A DNA stretch of 64,000 bases from Mesonia hippocampi (GCF_014197445.1 NZ_JACIFO010000001.1:310001-374000), one strand, 5' to 3'. Positions 35,801 through 43,717 are shown, counted from the stretch's first letter. Numbers and translations are program-made. The notes: a model not told the origin generated them from the sequence alone.

Positions 35801-36589
35801 TCTGTTAATGAAAATCGTTACGGCGATAAAGTGGAAGATTATAACCGGATTAGAATTAGTAGAGCAGGAGCAAGTATAGGGCTAGTAAAACGCAATAATT
35901 ACAATAATAATTTTGCGGCTATTAAGCTGAGTTACGCTAGGCGAAAAGTAGCTAATACTACCGATAGGTATTTTTCTGATAAACTACTTGTTAACGATAA
36001 GCTTTTTGAAGCTATGCATTTTGGAGGAATAGAAGCCCATTTGCATTACGAAAATTTTGATAGTAAATTAACTCCAGGCAATGCTTTAGAAGCAAATTTA
36101 ATTGGAGGTGTAAAACAAAACTTAGAGCATTCAGGTCAAAACTTTGCTTATATCAAGCCTAAAGTTTCTATATACAGTGCTTTAACCAATAATAAAAAAC
36201 TGGTTTTACATACCGAAATTCAATCGCAAGTTAATTTTGGAGAAGGCTATCAGTTTTATCAAGCAGCAACTTTAGGACGATATTCAGGCTTACGAGGATA
36301 CAGAAACGAGCGTTTTACAGGGAAATCCTCTTTGGCCTTTAGCGGTAACCTTCGGTATAGTCTTGTCGATGCAAAAACCAGTATTTTGCCATTTCAGCTA
36401 GGGGTGTTTTTAGGAGGCGACGTTGGAAGGGTATGGTATAACAAAAATTTAGATACCAATAAATGGCATAATAATTTTGGAGGCGGAATATGGATAAATG
36501 GAGCTGAAGCAATTAGCGGAACGATAAATTATTTTGCAGGAAAAGAAGGTCCGCAATTTAGCTTTGGCTTTGGTTTTTCGTTAGATTGA
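32894..36589 (+). CDS. Exported metallophosphatase / kinase-like region / outer-membrane beta-barrel fusion
   Basis: A 1231-aa protein with signal peptide (cleavage near NAQ, 21-23). Residues 30-345 form a calcineurin-type metallophosphatase: GDAGN (Asp39), GDNIYPNG (Asp74), GNHDW (Asn116, His117), ALHHPL (His216/His217), SGHEHN (His293, His295). Residues about 420-650 show a kinase-like pattern: a Gly-rich loop (Gly437-439), YNMRALKKS (Lys460/461), catalytic-loop-like FLGDWDRHKDQW (599-608), and a metal-site-like PRDRDQVF (628-632). Residues about 880-1231 are alternating strands of a BamA/D15-type surface-antigen barrel. The middle identification is inference from motifs. It is monocistronic and divergent from the HD-PycTM gene. 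Confidence 0.85.
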   Translation: MKKKYTSLFLFLVFLSSFFLNAQEVLEHEIEQRFVLIGDAGNSSALEASEGLKAFSAYIKKHNTSNTSAVFLGDNIYPNGMPSITDKTRKQAELRLQKQLDILQDFKGNVLFIPGNHDWYAQGIKGLKAQKTYIEENLPHKQDTWAPTPGCGLEVRAITANISMLILDSQWYLENWDKHPTINDDCEEHKTRESVFTEIESVLKKNQNKTLLIALHHPLVSNGVHGGNFSARAHLFPFQKNIPLPGVASLAVLLRKNGGVINQDIQNEKYSSLVNRIYTLSAGYDNVIFVSGHEHNLQYIAREHVRQIISGAGSKESYAKSKNASDFAYSKQGFAVLEITKNKEAWLSFYAAKKQGVEVVFKKKIIENPLPKTFEFTYPITENTQASVYDKENTQKSKLHSGFWGEHYRKLYGIDIEVKQVKLDTLFGGVEIVRAGGGHQTRSLRLRDREGKEYNMRALKKSAVQFLQTVAFKEKVVTDKFENTLATKIIEDFYTSSHPYAFTVVPKLSKAVNVLHTTPLLFYIPKQRALGVYNEDYGDELYMIVQRPEENWMQDDIFGKPNKDIVSTESLFKHLRRDEKYKIDEANYIRARVFDMFLGDWDRHKDQWRWTENKNKNGEHIFNPIPRDRDQVFSNYDGFLFGALRMFTDLFDQFGVYGKDIHNLEWFNTAAINLDHNLIQNATKADWLREAKYLQSQLSDAIIDEAFKKLPQEIYTNASTKKLIEKAKLRRDNLQVITERYYKHITKLGLITGTDKDDFIDITRLPNGETNIKVYRNKKGKRKSLMKERTFKKAETKEIWVYALDDDDVITVKGQSDKYIKTRIIGGQNNDVYHIENPKKIRIYDHKTKPNTFGATKKSIIRRTDDYNINLYDKDKKVRKNNLLVPAVGFNPDDGLKLGLQHSLTTHKFFTNPFSAKHQFTAGYFFESKGITTSYQGEFAKVVKELNLQVSAHYTNPNYATTFFGYGNNSVNENRYGDKVEDYNRIRISRAGASIGLVKRNNYNNNFAAIKLSYARRKVANTTDRYFSDKLLVNDKLFEAMHFGGIEAHLHYENFDSKLTPGNALEANLIGGVKQNLEHSGQNFAYIKPKVSIYSALTNNKKLVLHTEIQSQVNFGEGYQFYQAATLGRYSGLRGYRNERFTGKSSLAFSGNLRYSLVDAKTSILPFQLGVFLGGDVGRVWYNKNLDTNKWHNNFGGGIWINGAEAISGTINYFAGKEGPQFSFGFGFSLD

Positions 36590-36667
36590 TTTAACAAATA
36601 CCTATAAATTTTCTTAAAAAACACCTTATTTGTAACATAGGTTACACCAAGAAAGCTATTAAAAAAT

Positions 36668-36675
36668 TATTTTTG
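36668..36675 (+). promoter_or_regulatory. -7 promoter element of the SoxB-like operon
   Basis: TATTTTTG, an exact TAnnTTTG match ending 6 nt before the ATG at 36681. The predicted transcript would be leaderless or nearly so. This also makes an upstream TTG at 36678 an unlikely start. Confidence 0.5.
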
Positions 36676-36680
36676 ATTTG

Positions 36681-37046
36681 ATGAATGCAAAGTTTTACAT
36701 AAGTATCCTATTAAGTTTGGTTTTTATAACCAAAATGGCAACTTTCGATGCTAAACTATGGCAGTTTTTCTCCAAAACAGAGAAAATTGCTTTGGTAAAT
36801 CCGTTTTGTAAAAAACAAGCTTCATCAGAAGAGAATAGCAGTTTAACGTTTATGTATGAAGAAAACATTCCACAGGAAGCATTTCAAGTAGCAACGGTAT
36901 GTACTACCGTGTTTTTTTTAGGTTGTTCACAAGAAAAAACAGCACCAAACTTCTATATGAATATAGAGCATAATTTTGCTTTATTTCAAAACTTACCTCA
37001 AATTTTTCACGATAAAATATTACCACCTCCCAAACCTATTGTATAA
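36681..37046 (+). CDS. Small envelope protein of unknown function, first gene of the SoxB-like operon
   Basis: 121 aa from ATG 36681. One hydrophobic N-terminal helix (about 4-18) anchors or exports it. It contains Cys in NPFCKKQ and two more in VATVCTTVFFLGCSQE, with proline-rich end LPPPKPIV. I do not recognise the family. It precedes a DoxX gene by 72 nt in the same orientation and appears to be the first gene of a five-gene unit. Confidence 0.55.
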   Translation: MNAKFYISILLSLVFITKMATFDAKLWQFFSKTEKIALVNPFCKKQASSEENSSLTFMYEENIPQEAFQVATVCTTVFFLGCSQEKTAPNFYMNIEHNFALFQNLPQIFHDKILPPPKPIV

Positions 37047-37117
37047 ATTATAATGTTGGCAGAATTTCTTTAGGTTTTGCCAAGCTATTCTAAAACAGAT
37101 AATAATTATACAATTTT

Positions 37118-37516
37118 ATGCAACAAAAAACTGAAGTTAATAAACTATCGGTCGTGGTAATGCGTATTTGCCTTAGCGGAATTTTTTTAGTAGCAGGATT
37201 AAATCATTTTCTAAAAACAGAGAAAACAGTGGCAAGGCTAGAGAAAGCAAAATTAGCTAATTTAAGCGCTTGGATAGCTTCGCCAGAAAATTTAGTACTG
37301 TTATCAGGAGGGGTTATGCTTATTGCAGGTACAAGCTTATTAATTGGTTATAAAACCAAATGGGCAGCTTTGATTTTAATGTTTGTCCTCATTCCAATAA
37401 CCATTACCATACAAGTAGGACAAGCCAGTACGCTAGGACCCTTATTTAAAAATATTGCCATTTTTGGTGGATTAATATTTTTTATTATGAACCCATTAAC
37501 GCAAAAACAAACATGA
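37118..37516 (+). CDS. DoxX family membrane protein
   Basis: 132 aa with four hydrophobic helices and the DoxX pattern: RICLSGIFLVAGLNHFLK near the N-terminus and ALILMFVLIPITITIQVGQ late. DoxX proteins are membrane partners in redox and thiol metabolism. The gene overlaps the following DsrE gene by 4 nt (ATGA), showing translational coupling. Confidence 0.85.
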   Translation: MQQKTEVNKLSVVVMRICLSGIFLVAGLNHFLKTEKTVARLEKAKLANLSAWIASPENLVLLSGGVMLIAGTSLLIGYKTKWAALILMFVLIPITITIQVGQASTLGPLFKNIAIFGGLIFFIMNPLTQKQT

Positions 37517-37926
37517 AATATTTATTTATAAGTTTAGTATTCTTGCTAAGTATTTCGAGTATAAATGCTCAAAAGCAAGAAATAAGCAATACCCAAAACT
37601 ATGTGATTTTAACTAAAAAAATACCGCAATTACAGCCCATTTTGCTCACCGCAGAAGCCTTGAAAGCAGAAGACGGAAATAATTTTGGAGACTTTCAAGT
37701 AATTATTTGCGGAAAGACAGTACAAAAGTTAGCTACAACAGCTAGCGTTCCAGGCTTTTTAAAAAAAGCAGAAAGCTTGGGGGTGCAAATAAAAGCATGC
37801 GGCTTTTCGTTAAATAAATTTAACGTAGCTCCTCAAAGTCTTCCTAAAGGAATGCAAACTGTAGAAAACGGAATATTACACAACATACAATTACAAAAAA
37901 AGGGGTACACCTCTATAGAAATTTAA
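37513..37926 (+). CDS. Secreted DsrE-like protein
   Basis: A 137-aa protein with a cleavable signal peptide (ends SINAQ). The body follows the DsrE/DsrF-like fold: VILTKKIPQLQPILLTAEAL, FGDFQVIICGKTVQKL and IKACGFSLNKF with a Cys96 in the position of the sulfur-carrying cysteine of the family. Unlike cytoplasmic DsrE or TusD it is exported. It is 3 nt from the SoxB-like gene. The paralogue at 61076 has the same layout. Confidence 0.82.
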   Translation: MKYLFISLVFLLSISSINAQKQEISNTQNYVILTKKIPQLQPILLTAEALKAEDGNNFGDFQVIICGKTVQKLATTASVPGFLKKAESLGVQIKACGFSLNKFNVAPQSLPKGMQTVENGILHNIQLQKKGYTSIEI

Positions 37927-37929
37927 AAC

Positions 37930-39579
37930 ATGAAAAAAGTATTAATATTTAGTATCGCAATAATAGGACTAACAAGTTTTACCTATTTTAATAAAAGCAA
38001 TATTCAAAAAAACAAGCAGGAAACTAAAATCAAAAGCGACACGCTAAAAATCACCGTTTTACAAACTGCCGATATACACGGACAATTAGATCCGCATAAT
38101 GAATTGTTTTGGGAAAATGGAGAAATAGTGTTTAAAACACGAGGAGGTTTAGCAAACATCAAGACTTTGTTTGACCAAGAACGTAAGAAAAATCCAGGAA
38201 AAACACTTATCGTTGATGGTGGCGATTTAATACAAGGGAGTGGTTATGCTGCTCGTTCTGAAGGCGAAATTTTTTCGGATATTATTAATGAAATGAATTA
38301 TGATGTGCTAATTCCAGGAAATTGGGAAGTAATTTACGGGAAAGATCAAATGCTAAAGGTAATGCAAGGTTATAAAACCCCTATCATAGCTCAAAATATG
38401 AAACACGAGCATAACAAAACACAATTATTTCCTCCGCATTGGGTAAAAGAAATAAATGGTATAAAACTTGGTTTTGTAGGGCTTAACGATCCTGATGTTC
38501 CCGTACGTCAAAACCCTATTTTTAGCAAGGGCATCGATTTTAATCCATGGGATGAGAATATGCAACAGGTTGTAGACCATTTAAAGGAAAAGGAAAAAGT
38601 AGATGTACTCTTCTTAATCACTCATATAGGTATTTTCAAGCAGGTAGAACTCGCTAACAATCCTGTGGCTAAACATATAGATTATATTTTAGGAAACGAT
38701 ACCCATGAACGTGTACGTAAACCTATACAAGGGAAGTATGCTAAAGTAACCGAGCCGGGTGCCTTTGGTTCTTTTGTAGGGAAGCTAACCTTAAATTTTG
38801 TAGATGGTAAACTTGTAGGTGACAATTATGAGCTGCTAGATGTAGATCCAGCAATTTATCCAGCAGATGCAAACCTACAAGCCTTAGTAGATAAAGCTAA
38901 AGCTCCTTATAAAGAGGAAATGGAGGAAATAATAGGCTATACCAATACACCGCTTTACCGTTACCTTACGGTAGAAAACCCTATGGATAATTTAATTACA
39001 GATGCTACAAAATGGAAAACAGGAGCCGATGTTGCAATTTCCAATGGATTTAGGTTTGGTAATCCTATTGTTCCAGAAAATGGTGAACCAGCTCCCATTA
39101 CAAAAGCTAACTTATGGAATATGCTTCCTGTAAACGAAAAAGTAAAAGTAGGGAAGGTAACTGGCTTACAAATTAAAAACTGGTTAGAGAAAGAGATTAA
39201 TAATGCTTTTTCGCAAAATCCTACCGAGCGTTTTGGAGGTTGGTTGGTACGTTTCTCTGGAATGAAAATAGAATTTGATAGCCAAGGTGAAATGAATAGC
39301 CGTGTAAAGTCTATAAAAATAAATGGTAAACCTATTAAAAGAGATAAGTATTATACCATTGCTTCTTGTGTTAGACCAGGAGATCCGCTTACTACACTTT
39401 GTAGGCTGCCAAATGCTAAAGATATAGAGGTAAAAGACTATACCGTACACGATGTTTTTATAGATTACCTAAAAGAACATTCTCCTGTATCGCCCGTATT
39501 AGAAAAACGTGCTTATTGCGAACATTTAGGAACTTATTCGTTCTCTACAGTTCCACAAACCGATTATGAATTTAAATAA
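37930..39579 (+). CDS. SoxB/5'-nucleotidase-family metallophosphatase, exported
   Basis: A 549-aa two-domain protein with an N-terminal hydrophobic signal segment. The catalytic domain has TADIHGQLDP (Asp48, His50), VDGGDLIQGSGYA (Asp99), GNWEVIYG (130-137), ITHIG (His232) and NDTHER (His259). In 5'-nucleotidases the third motif is GNHE; Trp in place of His is as in the SoxB thiosulfohydrolase (GHWE). The C-terminal domain resembles SoxB too: NPMDNLITDAT, AISNGFRFGNPI and GGWLVRFSGMKIEFD. The neighbours (DoxX, DsrE, TlpA) support sulfur or thiol chemistry. A periplasmic nucleotidase is the alternative. Confidence 0.78.
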   Translation: MKKVLIFSIAIIGLTSFTYFNKSNIQKNKQETKIKSDTLKITVLQTADIHGQLDPHNELFWENGEIVFKTRGGLANIKTLFDQERKKNPGKTLIVDGGDLIQGSGYAARSEGEIFSDIINEMNYDVLIPGNWEVIYGKDQMLKVMQGYKTPIIAQNMKHEHNKTQLFPPHWVKEINGIKLGFVGLNDPDVPVRQNPIFSKGIDFNPWDENMQQVVDHLKEKEKVDVLFLITHIGIFKQVELANNPVAKHIDYILGNDTHERVRKPIQGKYAKVTEPGAFGSFVGKLTLNFVDGKLVGDNYELLDVDPAIYPADANLQALVDKAKAPYKEEMEEIIGYTNTPLYRYLTVENPMDNLITDATKWKTGADVAISNGFRFGNPIVPENGEPAPITKANLWNMLPVNEKVKVGKVTGLQIKNWLEKEINNAFSQNPTERFGGWLVRFSGMKIEFDSQGEMNSRVKSIKINGKPIKRDKYYTIASCVRPGDPLTTLCRLPNAKDIEVKDYTVHDVFIDYLKEHSPVSPVLEKRAYCEHLGTYSFSTVPQTDYEFK

Positions 39580-39615
39580 GTTTTTTATATTATCAACTTA
39601 TAAAATAATAAATAG

Positions 39616-40197
39616 ATGAAAAAAGTAAATATCAAAAAAATACTCAATTACGGATTTTGGATTGCCTTTGTAATCGTTCTTTTTACAGGGAGCTTACGTG
39701 CCGAAGTATTTGGTTTTATTCAGCGTGGTTTATTAGAAATAGGCATTATGAATCCTGATACAGAACAAGCTTTAGAAAGTAAAACACCTGCAAGCTATCA
39801 AATGAAGGTGAAAAACCAGAACGGAGAGCAAATAGATTTTAACGATTTAAAAGGGAAAGTGGTTTTTATAAACTTTTGGGCCACTTGGTGCCCGCCTTGT
39901 GTTGCAGAAATGCCAAGCATAAATAATTTATACAAAAAATTTGAAAACGATAAAGATGTTGTGTTTATCATGGTATCGCTAGATGATAAATTCGAGAAAG
40001 CCAAGAACTTTAAAAAACGGAAAAACTTCAACTTCGATATACACCAATTAAGTTCAAACCTTCCTAGTGTATATAAAAGTACTAGTATTCCCACAACATT
40101 TGTATTGGATGCTCAAGGTAATATTGCCTTTACACATAAAGGCATGGCAAATTACAATACGCAAAAATTTGAGGATATGTTAAATAGTTTAAAGTGA
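39616..40197 (+). CDS. Membrane-anchored TlpA-like thioredoxin
   Basis: 193 aa. One transmembrane helix (about 10-28) precedes a thioredoxin domain with WATWCPPC (Cys92, Cys95), a GKVVFINFWATW strand and cis-Pro in STSIPTTFVL. It should act in the periplasm as a disulfide reductase. It is the last gene of the operon headed by the small envelope protein, followed by a terminator, and may provide electrons to the SoxB/DsrE partners (inference). Confidence 0.9.
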   Translation: MKKVNIKKILNYGFWIAFVIVLFTGSLRAEVFGFIQRGLLEIGIMNPDTEQALESKTPASYQMKVKNQNGEQIDFNDLKGKVVFINFWATWCPPCVAEMPSINNLYKKFENDKDVVFIMVSLDDKFEKAKNFKKRKNFNFDIHQLSSNLPSVYKSTSIPTTFVLDAQGNIAFTHKGMANYNTQKFEDMLNSLK

Positions 40198-40218
40198 AAA
40201 TAAGCTATGAAAAAGAGG

Positions 40219-40244
40219 AAATCGGGTTATTTTTAACCCGATTT
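40219..40244 (+). terminator. Terminator of the SoxB-like operon
   Basis: An 11-bp perfect stem (40219-40229 with 40234-40244), a 4-nt loop and a T-run from 40242. Confidence 0.85.
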
Positions 40245-40329
40245 TTTTATGAGTTATACCTAAATAAACTCTTGAAAAAAATGTGAATAAAAAATTATAG
40301 ATAAATAAATTAAAAAAACCTCTTATTTC

Positions 40330-40337
40330 TATCTTTG
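40330..40337 (+). promoter_or_regulatory. -7 promoter element of the carbonic anhydrase gene
   Basis: TATCTTTG, an exact TAnnTTTG match, ending 23 nt before the ATG at 40361. Confidence 0.6.
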
Positions 40338-40360
40338 ACTATAAATTAAAAAAGAAAAAC

Positions 40361-40987
40361 ATGGATATATCAAAAATTTTCGAGAATAACCACAAATGGG
40401 TAGAGGAAAAGTTACAGCTTAATTCAGATTACTTTAAAAAACTTTCAGAAGGACAAAATCCTGATATTCTTTATATAGGATGTTCAGATAGCCGTGTTAC
40501 TGCCGAGGATTTAATGGGCGTAACTCCAGGAGAAGCTTTTGTACATAGAAATATAGCCAATATGGTTCCTAATACAGATTTAAGTGTAATGTCTGTGATA
40601 GATTATGCTGTATCGTATCTAAAGGTTAAACACGTAGTAGTTTGCGGACATTATTATTGTGGAGGAGTAAAGGCAGCCATGCAATCGGCAGATTTAGGTA
40701 TTTTAAACCCATGGTTAAGAAATATTAGAGACGTTTACCGTATACACCAAGCAGAATTAGATGCAATTACTAATGAGGAACAACGCTATAAACGTCTGGT
40801 GGAGCTCAATGTGGAAGAACAATGCAGAAATGTTATTAAAACAGCCGAAGTACAACGTGCCTATAACGATCGCGGAATTACCGTTCATGGTTGGGTGTTT
40901 GATATTCACTCAGGAAAACTAATCGATCTAAATATTGATTATTTAAAAATTATGGAAAATGTAATGGAAATTTACAGGCTTGAGTAA
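40361..40987 (+). CDS. can: Beta-carbonic anhydrase
   Basis: A 208-aa zinc enzyme interconverting CO2 and bicarbonate. The zinc ligands are Cys41, His97 and Cys100, with the Asp43/Arg45 dyad in CSDSRVTAED and VVCGHYYCGG. GEAFVHRNIAN and RNVI are typical. The absence of a signal peptide marks it cytoplasmic. The length matches E. coli Can. It is monocistronic. Confidence 0.96.
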   Translation: MDISKIFENNHKWVEEKLQLNSDYFKKLSEGQNPDILYIGCSDSRVTAEDLMGVTPGEAFVHRNIANMVPNTDLSVMSVIDYAVSYLKVKHVVVCGHYYCGGVKAAMQSADLGILNPWLRNIRDVYRIHQAELDAITNEEQRYKRLVELNVEEQCRNVIKTAEVQRAYNDRGITVHGWVFDIHSGKLIDLNIDYLKIMENVMEIYRLE

Positions 40988-41210
40988 AATGTATATTTTC
41001 AGTTTAAAAATTAACAATAATAACAACTTGTGATTTATTTTTTATTTTATTAATTATTTTTTAAGATAAAAAGTTGTAAGTATTAAAAATAATGTTAACT
41101 TTATACAAGTTAATTTTTAGATACAATATATTGTGAGTTAACTATATGTTGTACTTGTTTTGTTTTTTGGTTTAGAAACCGCTTTGGTGTAGAGCTTAAG
41201 CGGTTTTTTG
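40988..41210 (+). other. AT-rich intergenic region with palindrome and plus-strand terminator
   Basis: No coding region. It holds an AT-rich stretch, a 12-bp perfect palindrome ACAATATATTGT at 41123-41134, GTTAACT twice (41094 and 41137 regions), and a rho-independent terminator at 41176-41209. It may be the 3' UTR of carbonic anhydrase or a small RNA gene. Confidence 0.4.
41176..41209 (+). terminator. Plus-strand rho-independent terminator
   Basis: A 9-bp stem (AAACCGCTT at 41176-41184 with its complement at 41198-41206) with a 13-nt loop and six T from 41204. It lies 189 nt after the carbonic anhydrase stop. Confidence 0.75.
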
Positions 41211-41218
41211 TATAAAAA

Positions 41219-41244
41219 AAGCCTTTGTAAAAAATACAAAGGCT
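41219..41244 (-). terminator. Terminator of tRNA-His
   Basis: A 10-bp stem (41220-41229 with 41235-41244) followed on the minus strand by a T-run (41214-41219 on the complement). It begins 7 nt after the tRNA 3' end. Confidence 0.85.
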
Positions 41245-41251
41245 AAAAAAG

Positions 41252-41326
41252 GGTGGAAGATCGGTCTCGAACCGACGACCTCTTGAACCACAATCAAGCG
41301 CTCTAACCAACTGAGCTACATCCACC
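41252..41326 (-). tRNA. tRNA-His (anticodon GTG)
   Basis: The minus strand folds as a complete cloverleaf with the extra G at -1 paired to C73, as needed by HisRS. The anticodon stem CTTGA/TCAAG encloses TTGTGGT with anticodon GTG. The T arm is GTCGG/CCGAT with loop TTCGAGA and the D stem GCTC/GAGC. CCA is not encoded. Acceptor position 6-67 is a T-T mismatch; all other acceptor pairs are normal. Confidence 0.96.
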
Positions 41327-41379
41327 ATATTTAATTATGAACTTACATTGTAGAAATAATAATTTCTGTAATGCGGATG

Positions 41380-41387
41380 CAAATTTA
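41380..41387 (-). promoter_or_regulatory. -7 promoter element of tRNA-His
   Basis: Minus-strand TAAATTTG, an exact TAnnTTTG match, about 54 nt upstream of the mature tRNA 5' end and just past the bshB1 stop. Confidence 0.45.
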
Positions 41388-41421
41388 ATAAAAAACTTCA
41401 ATAAACAAAATATTTTTTAAA

Positions 41422-42138
41422 TTAAATTATATCAAATATAGAATTTACTGCTGGTGTACGTTCGGTAGTAAAGCCTTCTGCATGGCTTGTACCTATTAAT
41501 CTGCCTAAATTTTGAGCTCTATAGGTAACACTCTCTAAGAAGTTAGTACTACTAATTGGAGTTTTAGGTTCGTGGCTATTAGCATCGTAAAATTGAGATT
41601 GGTAAGCTTTTACAGCTTTAACTTTTGTGTCTATAAACCCAGAAATATCAACAATAATATCGGGTTGTAATTCTTTCCATTGGATATAATGCAATACTTG
41701 TTTAGGTCTCCAAGCGGTTTGTTTTTCACCATTAAAAACAGTTTCTATTCTCCTTAAGCCACTTAAAAAACAGGCGTCGCTTGTAAGTTTACTTCCTTTT
41801 CCGTGGTCAATATGCCTATCATCTATTGCGTTGCAGAGCACAATTTCTGGTTTATAAGCACGTATAATTTCAATTATTTTTAGTTGATGTGCTTCATCAT
41901 TACTAAAAAAGCCATCTCTAAAACCTAAGTTTTCTCTAATACTAACCCCTAAGATATCGGCAGCATTTTTTGCTTCCTTATCTCTAATTTCGGCAGAGCC
42001 TCGTGTACCTAGTTCGCCACGTGTTAGGTCTAAAATACCCACTTTTTTACCGTTAGCAATTTCTTTGGCAAGTGTTCCTGCACAGCTTAGTTCTACATCA
42101 TCTGGGTGTGCGCCAATGGCTAATATGTCTAGTTTCAT
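41422..42138 (-). CDS. bshB1: Bacillithiol biosynthesis deacetylase BshB1
   Basis: A 238-aa zinc LmbE/PIG-L-type deacetylase. The metal motif AIGAHPDDVE (His11, Pro12, Asp13, Asp14) is present, with DLTRGELGTRGS and the DDRHIDHGKGS His motif, and the C-terminal KAYQSQFYDANSHEPKT region. It releases acetate from GlcNAc-malate in bacillithiol synthesis, which many Flavobacteriaceae use as a low-molecular-weight thiol. It starts 3 nt after the nhaC stop. Confidence 0.93.
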   Translation of the reverse strand: MKLDILAIGAHPDDVELSCAGTLAKEIANGKKVGILDLTRGELGTRGSAEIRDKEAKNAADILGVSIRENLGFRDGFFSNDEAHQLKIIEIIRAYKPEIVLCNAIDDRHIDHGKGSKLTSDACFLSGLRRIETVFNGEKQTAWRPKQVLHYIQWKELQPDIIVDISGFIDTKVKAVKAYQSQFYDANSHEPKTPISSTNFLESVTYRAQNLGRLIGTSHAEGFTTERTPAVNSIFDII

Positions 42139-42141
42139 AAG

Positions 42142-43599
42142 TTATTTTTTTACCAATTGTTTTATTTTTATATGGAAAGCAGCAAATAGGAGTGTTGTAA
42201 ATGGGCTTAAGTAATTAAAAAAAGCATAACCGAAGTATTGTGCAACAGGAACTCCTAATACGCCACTATGATATGCTCCGCAAGTATTCCAAGGAACTAA
42301 TACAGAGGTTACCGTGGCAGAATCTTCTAATGTTCTACTTAAATTTTCTGGAGCTAAACCTTTATCTTTGTAGGCTTTTGCAAACATTTTTCCGGGTACA
42401 ACAATAGAGAGGTACTGGTCTGATGCTGTAATGTTTAATGCTAAACAGCTAATTACGGTACTGGTAAATAAACCAAATGTAGTATGAAAAAGATTTAATA
42501 ATGCTTCGCTAATTTTGGCTAAAGCACCAATACCGTCCATAATTCCGCCAAAAACCATAGCACATATTATTAACCAAATGGTGTTTAGCATTCCTGCCAT
42601 TCCCCCAGATGAGAATAAATCGTTTAGTGCTTCATTATTGGTTTCTATCGCGGTATCTGTAGTAATGGCATTCATAATGCCTTGGTAAGCACTTTGTATA
42701 GTTAAATTTGTGCTATTTGCATTTTGCATTACAATTTCTGGTTGAAATATAAGTGCAAATATTGCGGCCAATAATGTGCCTATAAGTAGAGAGATTAAAG
42801 GAGGTGTTTTCTTTATAATAAGAATGATAACAAGTGCAGGAACAATAAATAACCATGGGGAAATAGTAAAAGAGTTTTGTATTGCTGCTAAAATGGTTTC
42901 GGTATTTGGATTGCCAGAAGTATCTAGTGTAAAGCCTATAATAATAAATATAAGCAAGGTAACAATGATAGTAGGAACAGTGGTAAGCATCATATACCGT
43001 ATATGTGTAAATAAATCTGTTCCTGCCATAGCGGGTGCCAAATTGGTAGTATCGCTAAGCGGAGACATTTTATCGCCAAAATAAGCCCCCGATAAAATAG
43101 CCCCAGCGGTCATCCCGATGGGAATACCTAGCGCTTCGGCAATTCCGATAAGTGCAATTCCTACAGTAGCCGAGGTTGTCCAACTACTTCCTGTTGCTAC
43201 AGAAATTACAGAACATATAACAACGCATGCTGCTAAGAAAAAAGTAGGATTTAATACTTGTAAGCCATAATAAATCATCGCAGGAATAATTCCGCTAATA
43301 AGCCAAGTTCCTGCTAAGGCACCTACCATTAATAAAATTAAAATAGCTCCAGTGGTAGATTTTATATTTTTAGCAACTTCCTCTACCATATTGTTAAAGC
43401 TTACTTTATTGGCAGCACCTACAAGTGCCGCTACGGCTCCTCCCATTAATAAAATAAATTGATTAGATCCAGAAAGGGCATCGTCTCCATAAACCACTAC
43501 ATTAAAGGCGAGCATAGCAATAAGCGCTATAACAGGAATTAATGCTTGTAAAATACTTATGTTTTTAGGTACCGAAGCTGGTTTAGGAGTTTGTGGCAT
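42142..43599 (-). CDS. nhaC: Na+/H+ antiporter NhaC family
   Basis: A 485-aa inner-membrane protein with about 11-12 hydrophobic helices. It carries the family motifs GTWLISGIIPAMIYYGLQ, TGSSWTTSATVGIA, GAYFGDKMSPLSDTTNLAP and VLVPWNTCGAYHSGVLGV. The FGDKMSPLSDTTNL segment is diagnostic for NhaC/malate-2H(+)/Na(+)-lactate type antiporters. Probably exchanges Na+ for H+. It is the first gene of a two-gene unit with bshB1. Confidence 0.92.
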   Translation of the reverse strand: MPQTPKPASVPKNISILQALIPVIALIAMLAFNVVVYGDDALSGSNQFILLMGGAVAALVGAANKVSFNNMVEEVAKNIKSTTGAILILLMVGALAGTWLISGIIPAMIYYGLQVLNPTFFLAACVVICSVISVATGSSWTTSATVGIALIGIAEALGIPIGMTAGAILSGAYFGDKMSPLSDTTNLAPAMAGTDLFTHIRYMMLTTVPTIIVTLLIFIIIGFTLDTSGNPNTETILAAIQNSFTISPWLFIVPALVIILIIKKTPPLISLLIGTLLAAIFALIFQPEIVMQNANSTNLTIQSAYQGIMNAITTDTAIETNNEALNDLFSSGGMAGMLNTIWLIICAMVFGGIMDGIGALAKISEALLNLFHTTFGLFTSTVISCLALNITASDQYLSIVVPGKMFAKAYKDKGLAPENLSRTLEDSATVTSVLVPWNTCGAYHSGVLGVPVAQYFGYAFFNYLSPFTTLLFAAFHIKIKQLVKK

Positions 43600-43657
43600 A
43601 AAAGAAAATTTAAGCTTAAAATAATCATGTAATTTTACAATTTTTTGTTTTGTAGAA

Positions 43658-43665
43658 CAAATTTA
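43658..43665 (-). promoter_or_regulatory. -7 promoter element of nhaC-bshB1
   Basis: Minus-strand TAAATTTG, an exact TAnnTTTG match, 58 nt before the ATG at 43599. Confidence 0.5.
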
Positions 43666-43680
43666 TAGTACGTAGAAATA

Positions 43681-43717
43681 AAAAACCCTTATAAAATGGA
43701 GTCTTATAAGGGTTTTT
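43681..43717 (-). terminator. Terminator of the Cys/Met lyase gene
   Basis: A 14-bp perfect stem (43681-43694 with 43704-43717) with a 9-nt loop and T/A tracts on each side; it lies 20 nt after the lyase stop. Confidence 0.85.

Noticed and set aside
41110-41328. A 72-aa frame across tRNA-His
   Set aside because: It translates the tRNA gene itself and its terminator, so it is not a protein.
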